Below are positions 31,094 to 41,339 of a stretch of 64,000 nucleotides of DNA, piece by piece. Under the pieces are notes generated by a model, which had not been told where the DNA came from, did not search any database, and was given only the letters and a program-made list of their open reading frames with translations. Both the position numbers and the translations under genes were made by a program. Within the stretch, counting starts at the first letter, position 1. Each line of letters opens with the position of its first letter. This stretch comes from Gracilaria domingensis (taxonomy: Eukaryota > Rhodophyta > Florideophyceae > Gracilariales > Gracilariaceae): the NCBI GenBank assembly GCA_022539475.1, contig VCMS01000037.1, forward strand, positions 278,364-342,363, written 5' to 3'.

Positions 31094-31608
31094 ATGGCGC
31101 CGCTGTTCGACTTCGTCAGCTTTCCGGCGTTCTTCATCGGATGGATGGTTCACATGACTATGGGCATGGTAAGCGCAACACTTCTAGTTCAGTCCGTAGC
31201 CGGCATTCAGTGGCGTACTCGCCACAACCCTACTGACCCCGAATTGTTTGCATCGCGCCGCAGATTTGGTATTCAACGCCGGTTTTCGGAAAGGCCTTCG
31301 TGCAACTCGCCCTCAAAGGTAAGACGCCTGTGAAACCTGACCCGCGTGCGATGTTTGCCGCCGTGTTAGGCACAGCCACAGCCATTCCATTTTTCTCGTT
31401 TCTGTTGCGCGTGGCCAATTGTCGCGGCGCTGGCGAGGGTGCGTTGTGGGGCATGGCATTTGGCATTTTCTTTGATTCTGGTTTGAATGCTTCGCATTCT
31501 TTCTTTGAGAATCGACCGTTTGCGCTTTTCGTATTGCATAGAGGCTATCATTGTGTCAGCTTAGTGCTTGTGGGAGCAATTCTTGGTCGTCTTTGTGGAA
31601 TGGCTTAG
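31094..31608 (+). CDS. Small DUF1761-type membrane protein, copy 1
   Basis: Exons 31094-31168 (exactly 25 codons) and 31264-31608 give 139 residues; the intron of 95 nt starts GTAAGC and ends CGCAG. Joining the exons restores the IWYS-x-PVFGK motif typical of DUF1761 proteins right at the junction. There are four hydrophobic segments (about 5-24, 48-66, 74-92, 115-135). A cytosolic-type FENRPF loop precedes the last. The DUF1761 function is unknown; it is a membrane protein in bacteria and algae. Alternatives such as a transporter cannot be excluded. Confidence 0.7.
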
Positions 31609-32211
31609 ATTTACATCTTCAACTGGTCCGGCATTTCTTGCGAATGCTTGTTGCGAACCAATGCTATCTCATTCTCGTTTCGTGCTGCTGCTATCTACGC
31701 CCTGAATTTCTTGAACCCAAGTACCTGTAAGTTGGTCTTCAGGAGGGCCAACATTTTACGCAATTATTGTGTATTAGAAGGGCAGTCTGATTGATGTCGA
31801 TGCCTCTTCACCCTCGAAGACGCAAGATTAAAAACTTAAAATTGCTTTCTTCGAATAATCGGCCTGTTTCAGGATCAATCAACGGTGGGCTGAGATCATC
31901 TTTAAATTCAAATCGGTCTGAAAACTTGCAAGACTGCACTCCGCCAGTGGCGGGAAATCTGCGGATCGAGATCCTGACGCCGATTGGTTCCCAGTTCCCA
32001 ATTTTGACAAACTGTTCCAAGCTGTGAACCATCGCCTCCGCTCCACTTCATCTCGAGTTTGCTTTCCCCATGGCGACAACGTCGCATCGAAAGTTTGTAG
32101 CGCCCTGAAACTGTCCTCCCAAGGTCGGCTATTGTCAACGGTAATATAACGCCTTGCCGCGAATTGCTTCCCTCGACTGCCGTCCGATGTGAGCTTGTTG
32201 ACGGCCTCGGA
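31609..32211. other. Spacer between the two DUF1761 genes
   Basis: No supported gene. ORFs at 31791-32027 on the plus strand and 31808-32138 on the minus strand overlap each other and show no family features. Confidence 0.55.
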
Positions 32212-32723
32212 ATGGCGCCAATGTTTGGCTATTTCAGCCTTCCTGCTTTTGTGGTGTCATGCCTTGTTAACTTTGTCGTCACCACGGTATGTGCCACTCA
32301 CCCTCACGGACTCACACTACCATCGCTATCTTGGAGCGCTGACCATTTGAGCTTCCTCACGTTCTGGTTTAGGTGTGGTACTCGGCTCCAGTATTTGGCA
32401 CCATATCGAAGCGTCTGGCATTCGGGAAACGCAGGAGAAAGAAGTTGACGCATCAAGGAATTCTCGTGTCTATTGCGGGAGGCATTTTGTCATTCTCTTT
32501 CTTTTCCTTTGTTCTTCACATTGTCAAATGTAGAGGGGCGTTTGATGGCGCTTTGTGGGGTTTGGCATTCGGATTTTTCTTTGACTCGGGAATGAATGTC
32601 TCGCACAGCTTCTTCGAAAAGCGTTCATTTCGTCTATTCCTTGTTCATCGTGGATGCCATGCTCTCTCCCTGACTCTGGCCGGTGTTGTTCTAGGGCTAT
32701 TGTGTGGTAGTCCGAATTTGTGA
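32212..32723 (+). CDS. Small DUF1761-type membrane protein, copy 2
   Basis: Exons 32212-32286 (again exactly 25 codons) and 32373-32723 give 141 residues; the intron of 86 nt starts GTATGT and ends TTTAG. Exon 2 opens with VWYSAPVFG, the same place in the protein as in copy 1. Shared blocks include a KCRGAFDGALWG segment (copy 1: NCRGAGEGALWG) and a SHSFFE box. It is a tandem paralogue in the same orientation with the intron position conserved. Membrane topology is as in copy 1. Confidence 0.7.
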
Positions 32724-33376
32724 AGCAGCTGCTCACCAAGTTCGCATGAGAGGCGACTTGTACCGACTATGCCTCCACTCGCATGAACAAGCGAAAGCGG
32801 ATCATGCAACTTATCGGTGCTCGAACGTCTCCGTCTCTGTATTAGGGGACTTTTCTTTCCCAATGAAGTTTGAAAGTCGTTGTTTCATCGTAAAGATGGG
32901 GATATAGAGCAATGGGGTGGGTTGTTCTAAATGCAAAGTCGGAGTTATGCATGCTGGGCGTGCGAAACTTTGACCTGAAACTGATCAGTGTAACGGAGTC
33001 CATAAATGCGAACTGACATCCCCTGTGAACTGGGAATTCTATCTCGCTTTCGTGAAGTCAAGATAATACTGGCCATGCAGACGAAGTATTGCCTCGCCAT
33101 TGTAAAGCTCGCTTTGCTAAAACTGAGACACTACCCTCGTTTTAGTTCTGCAGGTTCTGCATGAAGCCAACAGTCACTCGTTCTCTCCCACAAGGTCGTT
33201 TGATTGTGAGATGGAGAGGCTCGGTCTATGCTCTAGCTCGAGTATTCCAGCGTTTCAAATTGGCAATTGGTCAGACGCCCACACAGCAATCGCTGTACTA
33301 GTTAAAGCAGCTTAGTGATCCGCTCTGTTTACATTTCGAAGGCGAAAAGTCTTTTCGAAGGCATACGTTTCGCACT
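32724..33376. other. Intergenic
   Basis: Nothing recognised between two genes whose 3' ends face each other. Confidence 0.6.
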
Positions 33377-34960
33377 TTACCTTCTTGCGACTTTCCCATC
33401 GGGGATTTCAATCAACGTAAGTGGAGGTACGGCATTGTCACATATGTAGAATCCCCGACGCTCTAGCTGAATCGTATCGCCCTTTTGCAGTAATCTGAGG
33501 TTGACGTCCCCCTTCAGCATTTTGACTTTCTCACTATTCCTGTTAATGAAATCCTCGAACTCGTCGTCTTCTTCAAGACGATCCTTGGTTAGTATGTCTG
33601 AATACGAACAGACCCTTAGGGGCACAAGGTCCTCCACATCTGCCAGCCATGTGACCTTCTTCGTCCCTTTGAAGTTCTGGTCATCAGGAAGAAACTTTGC
33701 TTGTAGGTTTCCATCCCCGTCACGATCGGTTATCTCCATGTTACCCCAATCCATGAACGTTACTTTCTCTCCAACCTCAATGCTTGCAGCGTCTTCGCCT
33801 TCGATAAAGATTTTGCTCTTGTAAATCACGTTCTTGGTTCCAACATCTGGATTCTTTTTGTGTTTAGGTACAGTCCTGACCTCATCGCCTGCGTTGATAA
33901 CAGTCACCAACTTTGCAGCTTCGATATCTAGGGCCACATGACGGGCTGCAATCGGGTCAATGACACGCTTATTCACAGTCCAGATCTTATCCCACTCCTG
34001 AGTAGTATTGTTTCTCGACGCCCCCTGGGACAAAATGAAGGCCCGTAGCCCTTGAATTGTCATTCCTCTTCTGCGAACTCCTTGAATGGTTGGGAAACGC
34101 GGATCATCCCAAGAACGTACAGCTCCAATATCGACGAGCTTTTGCAACTTGCGTTTCGACAAAACCGTGCGAACAAAATCAAGTCTTGAGAACTCCCAGA
34201 TGTTCGCACATCGAACGTCTGCAGCCTTACAGAACCACTGATATTGCTTCTCTCGATCCTTGTACTCGAGAGAACGTAGTGCATGAGTAACACCCTCCCA
34301 TGAATCAACAAGTGGACAAGAAAAGTCATATGTTGGATAAACATTGTACTTGCTCCCCGTGCGGTGGTGCGGTACTTTCTTCGTTCTGTACATCGTAGGA
34401 TCTCTGAGTGTCCCGTTCTTGTGTCTAATATCAAACTTTGCTCTCAACACACACTTCTCACCTTCCTCCGTCCCTTTCAACATTTCCTGCCATAGTCGCA
34501 GATTCTCCTCTACGCTTTGTGTGCGATACTGGTTGGCTTCCTTTTTCAGGCGCTGTGCCTTCATCTCCTCCGGAGGGGTTGGATCGACATACGCCTTATC
34601 TTCCTTAATGAGACGCTCGGCAACTTCAAGAAGCTTCGGAAAGTAGTCAGAGGTATACTCGATAACGTCTGGTTTGATTCCTAGACGCTCTAGATCCTGA
34701 ACTATCGAATCCTCAAATCCCTGAGTTGCTTTTTCAGTGTTGGTATCATCGAAGCGAACTATCAGTTTTCCTTCGTAGTGACGGGCAAAATAGTCGTTAA
34801 GAAGTGCCGCCTTTGCGTGACCTATGTGCAGAAAGCCACTGGGCTCCGGCGGAAATCGAGTGACAACCTTTCCCTTTTCAGCCCCCTTTAAACCCACATC
34901 CATGTTTCCCTTGCTCTTCACGAGGCGCATCACATCTCCCCAAGAATCCTGTCGCGTCAT
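33377..34960 (-). CDS. Glutamyl-tRNA synthetase, cytosolic eukaryotic type
   Basis: 527 residues, ATG at 34960. It charges tRNA-Glu with glutamate for cytosolic translation. As a class I synthetase of the GlxRS branch it shows RFPPEPSG-x-LHIGHAKAALLN, with HIGH at 45-48, and a VLSKRK version of KMSKS at about 268. The N-terminal motif and the DDTNTEKATQGFE block favour GluRS over GlnRS. The C-terminal half is the archaeal/eukaryotic beta-barrel anticodon domain. It lacks the N-terminal GST-like extension of yeast or plant cytosolic GluRS, so it is a short version. It shares a 712-bp divergent region with PAF1. Confidence 0.9.
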   Translation of the reverse strand: MTRQDSWGDVMRLVKSKGNMDVGLKGAEKGKVVTRFPPEPSGFLHIGHAKAALLNDYFARHYEGKLIVRFDDTNTEKATQGFEDSIVQDLERLGIKPDVIEYTSDYFPKLLEVAERLIKEDKAYVDPTPPEEMKAQRLKKEANQYRTQSVEENLRLWQEMLKGTEEGEKCVLRAKFDIRHKNGTLRDPTMYRTKKVPHHRTGSKYNVYPTYDFSCPLVDSWEGVTHALRSLEYKDREKQYQWFCKAADVRCANIWEFSRLDFVRTVLSKRKLQKLVDIGAVRSWDDPRFPTIQGVRRRGMTIQGLRAFILSQGASRNNTTQEWDKIWTVNKRVIDPIAARHVALDIEAAKLVTVINAGDEVRTVPKHKKNPDVGTKNVIYKSKIFIEGEDAASIEVGEKVTFMDWGNMEITDRDGDGNLQAKFLPDDQNFKGTKKVTWLADVEDLVPLRVCSYSDILTKDRLEEDDEFEDFINRNSEKVKMLKGDVNLRLLQKGDTIQLERRGFYICDNAVPPLTLIEIPDGKVARR

Positions 34961-35672
34961 CGTTTCCTGACAATATGAGTGAATCTCTAAGAAATGCTTC
35001 CGGCTAAATGAGATCCTATATTAGTCCAACCTCTGAACAGGATGCTGATCCTTAAATGTGAGACCTTCGATCTTTAAAAACCTATGTTGCCAAATCGACA
35101 TCGAGGTCCTCGTACGTCGCCGTTTCTTCTATGTACGGTAAGGATATCCCCTTCAACCTTACATGATAGAATGAAGCCCGCGCTGACTAAGAGCGACAAC
35201 TACGTGTACTCTTTTATTGGATGCATTCTGTATTTTGAAATTCAATAAAATTTAGAACGCGCGGGAATCGCTCTCTTTGAAAGAGGACAAGGTCTTTCTG
35301 ATACGGCCTTCTATCTGCGCAAATGAGAAACCCCACCATGGACTAATTTCCATGATGAATGCATGGCCAAGAACATGCAACTTTCGTAAGTTGCACTCTC
35401 ATGTTAATTGGAACTCGGTTTACCTTCGCAATTGTCCAGTCGCGCTTGTACCCCACAATCGCTTTTCGTAAGATAACTTTTCTATCTGTTATCCAACGAC
35501 TTGCTCAGCAGGAGATTCTTGGGGTCTTGTGTGCATCCTCCTGGACTTCGTGTAGAGAGCCCCAAGTCCGCGGTTGAAGTTTACTCTGAGAAGAGCTTTT
35601 CCGTCAAATAACAGCTGTTTGTTCTGAGACTTGTTGAATAGCGCTGGAGCTTAACAACAAACATCAACCAAG
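34961..35672. promoter_or_regulatory. Divergent promoter region of GluRS and PAF1
   Basis: 712 bp with no credible ORF between two genes reading outward. Confidence 0.5.
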
Positions 35673-37019
35673 ATGTCCACGCCGTACGAAAAACTGATTA
35701 GACCCGTTTCTCAACCTTCTCGTGAAAGGCCAAGAGTACCACCTCCGGCTCAATCAGCTACGGCTGCGAAGAAAATGTTAAGAAGACCCGCTCGAATTGA
35801 AAAGCCGAATCTGGCATTCAGCGTCCGTCCCCGGTTTCGATTCGATGTTCCGCCACCCCCTATGGATCCGAAAATGTTGCTGGGCACCTTATCTACGGCT
35901 TCGTACGCCGAACCTCATTTTTCTGACCTGGAACGCAATTTTCGACCAAGTGCGATCCCATCCAACCCAACCCACGGGCTCCGCGTTAATCTTGTCGATA
36001 CTCAGTTATACAAAGAGCCTGCTAGATTGACAGGAGATGATATATCTTTGCTAGAAACAATCATGAAAGGTCGTTCTGGAGGTGGTTTGCTCAACCCTAG
36101 AACTGGTGCGCCCGACAACATGAGAAACCCGGGAATGCCGCCACCTCCGCGAAAGCCAGAGACCACCACTGCTCCATGGATGAGAAGAATGGCCTACGAT
36201 GAATATGACCGGACTGCTCACAAGAACGTTCATGCCGTTGATCTCGCAGCCAAGATGCAGGAAATGAACCGACAGAAAGAAGCGAAATTTGAGAAGTCGC
36301 GTCGTGAGAGGTTGATGAAGTCCTTCAAAGGCCCTTCTCGAAACATGAGGCACCCTGGTCGTAAAATGGGAAACATAAGGGCTGTCAGTGCCGCTCCTAT
36401 TTACCCGGACTTCTTACACATGTTACAAGAGTTTGTGTCAGTGGAGGTTGATAAGGACGAAGTTTTGACTGTTCCACAACGGCTTAAGAACAATCCTGAG
36501 GGTGCAGAAGAGTCCCTGCGAACGACTGCAACGGTATCTGTTGCTGAGCGATCCAGAAGTCGGGGGGCGCAGAAATTTGTCGCATGCTACACGCCGACCT
36601 TGAAAACATTGGAAAAACGAAAACGAAAGCAAGATGAGACAGAGGCGGATGCCGGGCCGAGTAAGAAGAAAGTTTGCTTCGGGGAAAAAGAGGATTATCA
36701 ATGGATTGGGGAGTATTCCATACGAGAGGGTAAATTCGAGGATCCGAGAGTATCAGGAATTCAGGGTAGATCGTGTTTTGCTATATCGGAACATGCAGTA
36801 TCGGGAGGTACAGCACGAGTTGTTACCGCTGCTCGAGTTGGCACTATCTGGAAGTTGTCTCGACGTCCGCAAACGAACGGGGTCAAGTTAGGCAAGAATG
36901 GTTTAAGGATTTCTTTGCAACCTGAGCTAGACGAAACGAACGACGGCCACATTGAGTCAATTTTGTCCGGGTCTAGTGTGAAACGAAGAGCGAAAGGCGA
37001 TTCGAAATCGATACGATGA
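35673..37019 (+). CDS. PAF1: PAF1, RNA polymerase II elongation complex subunit
   Basis: 448 residues, ATG at 35673, no intron. PAF1 is the scaffold of the Paf1 complex, which travels with RNA polymerase II and promotes H2B ubiquitination and H3 methylation. Family features: an FxVRxRFRFDVPPPPMDPKxL opening (about 49-72; the usual form is a RxxLPDIPFDPKFL-like segment), an HGLRVNLVDTQLY strand (about 104-116), an L-x2-DD-x3-L helix, and an APWMRRMAYDEYD block (about 169-181) equivalent to PWLRRTEYIS. Then comes a conserved LLEE-poor middle and a charged C-terminus. Length is close to yeast Paf1 (445). It converges with the MTR4 gene 159 bp downstream. Confidence 0.8.
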   Translation: MSTPYEKLIRPVSQPSRERPRVPPPAQSATAAKKMLRRPARIEKPNLAFSVRPRFRFDVPPPPMDPKMLLGTLSTASYAEPHFSDLERNFRPSAIPSNPTHGLRVNLVDTQLYKEPARLTGDDISLLETIMKGRSGGGLLNPRTGAPDNMRNPGMPPPPRKPETTTAPWMRRMAYDEYDRTAHKNVHAVDLAAKMQEMNRQKEAKFEKSRRERLMKSFKGPSRNMRHPGRKMGNIRAVSAAPIYPDFLHMLQEFVSVEVDKDEVLTVPQRLKNNPEGAEESLRTTATVSVAERSRSRGAQKFVACYTPTLKTLEKRKRKQDETEADAGPSKKKVCFGEKEDYQWIGEYSIREGKFEDPRVSGIQGRSCFAISEHAVSGGTARVVTAARVGTIWKLSRRPQTNGVKLGKNGLRISLQPELDETNDGHIESILSGSSVKRRAKGDSKSIR

Positions 37020-37178
37020 AGATTGCACATGTAATGTTACCTTGTCATTTGAATCTCCACGATCGAGTATCGACATCAAACTGTTATGTCGTGTATGTAA
37101 TCCGCTCATAGAGTTTTCAAAGACGGTTGAATGTAATCAGTGTTTATCAATTGTGTTTCTGCGAGTGTTCTCACTTCG

Positions 37179-40100
37179 CTAAACGTATAGAGAGGCGTGA
37201 AAGGGAATACCCCGTTTCAAAGCCTTTGAACCTGCTTCAATTTTTGCCTCGAGCTCAGTGTTACCGATCGATTTCACTGCAGCAACCAGCTGCCTTAGCA
37301 ATTCTTCCAGCCGACGAAGACATCTAATAACACTACCCTCGAATAAATCTGCTAATTCACATATAGCGGAGAAGCCTTGACCCTTGCACCAATAGTATGC
37401 TATTCTCATCGCATTTGGATTAAACGACTCAACAAACACATCCACATCAAGGGGAATATTACTTTCCTTTGTAACAGTTCCAACTCGCGTAGCTACTGCT
37501 TTCAGAGATTCAAAAGCAGATTGCAACTCTTTTTCCAGTTTAAGGTTCTCATCGATCTTACCTTCGTCCAAGACAAAGCATGAACAAACTGCAACGAGAA
37601 CTGCTGGGTCCATGTTATTAAGAGACCCCCCCAGCAATAGTTCAGTCAAAACTAGCTCATTTGCGGTATTTATCTCGCAAGCAACTCGACCTTTGACCTC
37701 AACAACGTCTTCGTTATTGATGAAGCCAAGGCGTCTCAAAACGCGCTTCATTCGCTTCAGTTCGTCCTTAAGTATTATCCCTTTTGCCACCTTCAATTGG
37801 TGCTTGATAGCCTTGATCTCTTCGTTCTTTTGCTGCCGTTTTATCCATTGCCTGTGAAGGAACTTGATCCTAGGGCTCTTTGCTACTGGTGATGCAATCA
37901 TAGCCTCTTCAAGGGCTTCAACTTTCTTCAAGAGAATGGCCAGATTCTCGTCAGCAATTCCAAGATCACTGAACGGATCTAACATTGGAATATTGTCTGG
38001 GTATCTCCGCAAAGCTTCACTCACCGATCTACCGACTGTAGCACGGTTCTCGATGGGACGAAGGTCCTCAGGTTTCACGACCCGTATAGCAGAAAGTCCG
38101 TCGATGTCTTTGAGTGAAAACCCGCAGACTATCCATTCTTCCTTTTCAGGCTTTTGCCCGTCTTGTTTCCTTGTCGATCCTGCGTTCGGCCCAATTCGGT
38201 ATGGGCGAGCCCTACCCCCTTTGTTGCTACCAGCTAGACAACGAACGAGCACCTGAAGTTTGTATCTTTCTTCCTCTGGCTTTTTCGCAACCCCTGTTGC
38301 GTGTCGAATACAATCTACAATTGCACCCCATCCGAAGTCCATATTCGACTTGGCTTCTCGCATCCTCACCACGCGTCCCGCTTGAAGGAACGGCAAAACG
38401 TACGAGGGCTTGTGAATCGCATCCCTAACCTCTTTCCTCAATTTCTCGGAGACGTCACGCATCTTGAAATAAGATCTGACTTCGTGTTCTTCAACACCGA
38501 TATCCCAGCCGCCAAGTGGAATTGAGTCTCGTTCGGCTTCCAGCTCTTTAAGCTTTTTCTCATTATCAGGGAGAGCCCTATCCGCTTGAAACTGGGCGAG
38601 GGATCTAGCAATTACGTACTCTGGATCGGCTTCTTCTGCCCGTAACAGATTGATGAGCATATTATAACCAAGTTTGAAAGTCGATTTGAGAGGCTCTGCG
38701 GATCCGCTCATTATCCGTTTCGCGGTGGCCGGCTCAAGTTTTTCGTCAGTCATAAGAATAGCAACTCCTCTTTTGTCAAGACCGCGCCGACCTGCCCGTC
38801 CACTCATTTGAACATACTCACCACCGGCAAGTTGTCTGAATTGGGAGCCGTCGAACTTTCTAATGCTCGTGAACACTACGGTCTTGGCTGGCATGTTTAG
38901 TCCCATTGCGAATGTTTCAGTAGCAAAAAGGCACTTCAGAAGGCCTTCTTGGAAAAGAAGCTCAATGACTTCTTTTATAATTGGCAGCAATCCAGAATGA
39001 TGAATTCCTATCCCGTTTTCTAACAACGGGAAAATTGCGGTGATCTGCGGGAGAGTTTGGTCTTCGTCATTCAAGGAAGCTACAGCGTTCTCAAAGACCT
39101 GAGCTATATTCGCCCGATCATCCTCGCTGCTGAAATTCAGTTTGGCCATCTGCATTGCCATCGCTTCGCAATCTTTTCTCGAGAACGAAAACACGATTAC
39201 GGGTTCAAAGTGTCTATCCATAATCTCTTTCACAACTCTGAAGCAGTCTGTCTTCCCTGGTCCATCGCCCTTGCGCTTCCTTCGCTTGTCCTTCCGCAGA
39301 CCCAATGATGATTCCTTGTCTTTTTCTTTAGTGGATTCCAGCTCTCGCATAGCTGCCTCGAAAGCATCCATATGAAACTGCCCTTTTGCATCAACAACGC
39401 GATGCAAACCTTTCCCACCTGAAGGATGAAGGTAGTGCTCGAGTGGAACAGGCCTGGTATCTGTATAAATAGTGTGACAAGGTTGATTCTTCAGATGAGC
39501 AATCCATTCCGAAAACTCTCTTGCATTTGGGATGGTAGCACTCAAGAAAACAAAACGAACATTTTGCGGCACAAGGATGATCGTTTCCTCCCAAACGACG
39601 CCCCGTTCTTTATCCCGCATGTAATGCACTTCATCAAAAATCACCCAAGATACCTCTCGCACAACCTCGCTACCCCTGTACAACATGCTTCTCAAAATCT
39701 CCGTGGTCATGACCAAGCAGGATGCGTTTTTGTTAATTGTCACATCTCCAGTCATGAGGCCAACATCTTGAAACTCACCCTCAAGCTCACGATACTTTTG
39801 ATTGCTTAGAGCTTTGATGGGGGAAGTGTAAATCACTCTTTGCTTGTCACGTAAGGCAAGCGCAATGGCGTACTCTGCAACCACCGTCTTTCCAGCACTT
39901 GTATGGGCGGCCACAAGAACGCTTTCGTTCCGTTCGAGACATTTCACGCTTTCCCTCTGGAATGAATCCAGAGAGAAAGGATATTCCTTTGCAGGCGTTT
40001 CCGGCATCTTAAGAGCTGAAATATCATATTCCTCAGAGCTTTTTCCGGGTAAAGACACATCGTGCTGGCAAGAAGTTTTCAACATCGGAGGAGATTCACC

Positions 40101-40319
40101 AAGCTTTTCAGGAACCACAGAAGGTGCATTTTCCGAAGAGTCCACACGGATTCCTATAGAACGAGGCATCAAAAACGCTGTGGAAGATTTTGAAACCGCA
40201 GTTGGATCCGCTCGAACATCCTTCATCTTATCGGCGTCCTCTTGCAACCTGGGTCTTTTCACGGGTTTCTGCACTCCATTTGCCGTAGCCCCTTCTTCAC
40301 TTGCCCTCTTGGTAGTCAT
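37179..40319 (-). CDS. MTR4: MTR4-type exosome RNA helicase (Ski2-like DExH)
   Basis: 1046 residues, ATG at 40319; human MTREX has 1042. Mtr4 unwinds and feeds RNA to the nuclear exosome as part of TRAMP and NEXT-like complexes. Motif I AHTSAGKT is at 138-145, followed by TSPIKALSNQKY, DEVHYMRD (motif II) and SATIPN (motif III). The RecA2 motifs include FATETFAMGLNMPAKTVVFT and QMSGRAGRRG. The arch/KOW region follows. The C-terminus, with AYYWCKGQGF, ADLFEGSVIRCLRRLEELLRQ, IGNTELE and an ending ASLYV, is characteristic of Mtr4 rather than Ski2. The N-terminal 110 residues are low-complexity and basic, with a KRPR nuclear signal. Confidence 0.9.
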   Translation of the reverse strand: MTTKRASEEGATANGVQKPVKRPRLQEDADKMKDVRADPTAVSKSSTAFLMPRSIGIRVDSSENAPSVVPEKLGESPPMLKTSCQHDVSLPGKSSEEYDISALKMPETPAKEYPFSLDSFQRESVKCLERNESVLVAAHTSAGKTVVAEYAIALALRDKQRVIYTSPIKALSNQKYRELEGEFQDVGLMTGDVTINKNASCLVMTTEILRSMLYRGSEVVREVSWVIFDEVHYMRDKERGVVWEETIILVPQNVRFVFLSATIPNAREFSEWIAHLKNQPCHTIYTDTRPVPLEHYLHPSGGKGLHRVVDAKGQFHMDAFEAAMRELESTKEKDKESSLGLRKDKRRKRKGDGPGKTDCFRVVKEIMDRHFEPVIVFSFSRKDCEAMAMQMAKLNFSSEDDRANIAQVFENAVASLNDEDQTLPQITAIFPLLENGIGIHHSGLLPIIKEVIELLFQEGLLKCLFATETFAMGLNMPAKTVVFTSIRKFDGSQFRQLAGGEYVQMSGRAGRRGLDKRGVAILMTDEKLEPATAKRIMSGSAEPLKSTFKLGYNMLINLLRAEEADPEYVIARSLAQFQADRALPDNEKKLKELEAERDSIPLGGWDIGVEEHEVRSYFKMRDVSEKLRKEVRDAIHKPSYVLPFLQAGRVVRMREAKSNMDFGWGAIVDCIRHATGVAKKPEEERYKLQVLVRCLAGSNKGGRARPYRIGPNAGSTRKQDGQKPEKEEWIVCGFSLKDIDGLSAIRVVKPEDLRPIENRATVGRSVSEALRRYPDNIPMLDPFSDLGIADENLAILLKKVEALEEAMIASPVAKSPRIKFLHRQWIKRQQKNEEIKAIKHQLKVAKGIILKDELKRMKRVLRRLGFINNEDVVEVKGRVACEINTANELVLTELLLGGSLNNMDPAVLVAVCSCFVLDEGKIDENLKLEKELQSAFESLKAVATRVGTVTKESNIPLDVDVFVESFNPNAMRIAYYWCKGQGFSAICELADLFEGSVIRCLRRLEELLRQLVAAVKSIGNTELEAKIEAGSKALKRGIPFHASLYV

Positions 40320-41339
40320 GGCTCAGTCGTGTATGATGGAAGTATTATCCAAGTTCACAAGAGCAAAAATGCTCTCAGTTTTTGCCTCCTCCTGGTGCTT
40401 GAATTCACCGTCAACACGTACTATTCTTAGATACACGTGCAATTGTGCTATGATTTCATCAAGAAAGTCTGCAGGGGGCGAAGCGGCAATCAGGAAGCAC
40501 CAGGTCAGAGCCAAAAGCTGCGTGGAGGAAAGACGCTACAGTACTCAATCCGAGCGCGATGCTGGTGAAATTGGATAGATGTTCCCGGTTCTTTGAACTT
40601 CTGAGCCGAACTGAAACAACCCCTTGCTTCCCAAGTCAGCGCCACAAGATCGGACTAACCACCTAAAGTTTCCGTAAATAGAAGACTCTCGATGATGGGA
40701 GTGGCATGGATCAAGCCACCCCGCGGGCGAGAAACATAAATTAAAACTTGAAATGGATCTGTCATCGGAGCTTTCGTTGCACTCTTCCAACGGACGTTAG
40801 CGCCATTATAGAAAAATAAAATCAATACCGTACAAACAATAATGATTATGGAAATAACAAGGGTAATAATATTTCTCTAATGAATATATTCTTAGAAATA
40901 TATTTTATTTCTTTACCCGCATATTTCTTGGCATTGACTGGGTCCCGTAGGAGCGGTATCAACCGAGATCATCATCATCGTCCTTATGATGATGATCATC
41001 ACAAGGACACTAAACACAAAGATAACGAACGTTTCTCTCTCATTAGGCACCTAAAGAAGTTTTCACTCAATTGCAAGCTAAACTGGATTCACAAGCTCTT
41101 GCTGATGAGGAAGAAACTTTCTTTGCTCTCTATCTTTGGGTATACCAGGCTAATCATGACATACTTTTAGTACATGGATACCAAAAGGATGTAGAAGTGG
41201 TGTGTACCCAACAAACACTTGCAAACACTTGCAACAAATAGCTTCCGTTTCTCTCAACTTTTGCGAATGGTACTGCTGCACTTAGAATCCCCAGTTGATT
41301 CAGTTCGTGATAGACGTGAAAAGCCACGAGAGATGATAT
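40320..41339. other. Intergenic
   Basis: No supported gene. Contains a 12-bp perfect inverted repeat (40967-40978 with 40986-40997, GATCATCATCAT arms). AT-rich in the middle. Confidence 0.55.

Noticed and set aside
40323-40514. 63-codon minus-strand frame ending just before the MTR4 ATG
   Set aside because: No ATG with support and no family. It could be an exon, but no acceptor or partner exon could be placed.
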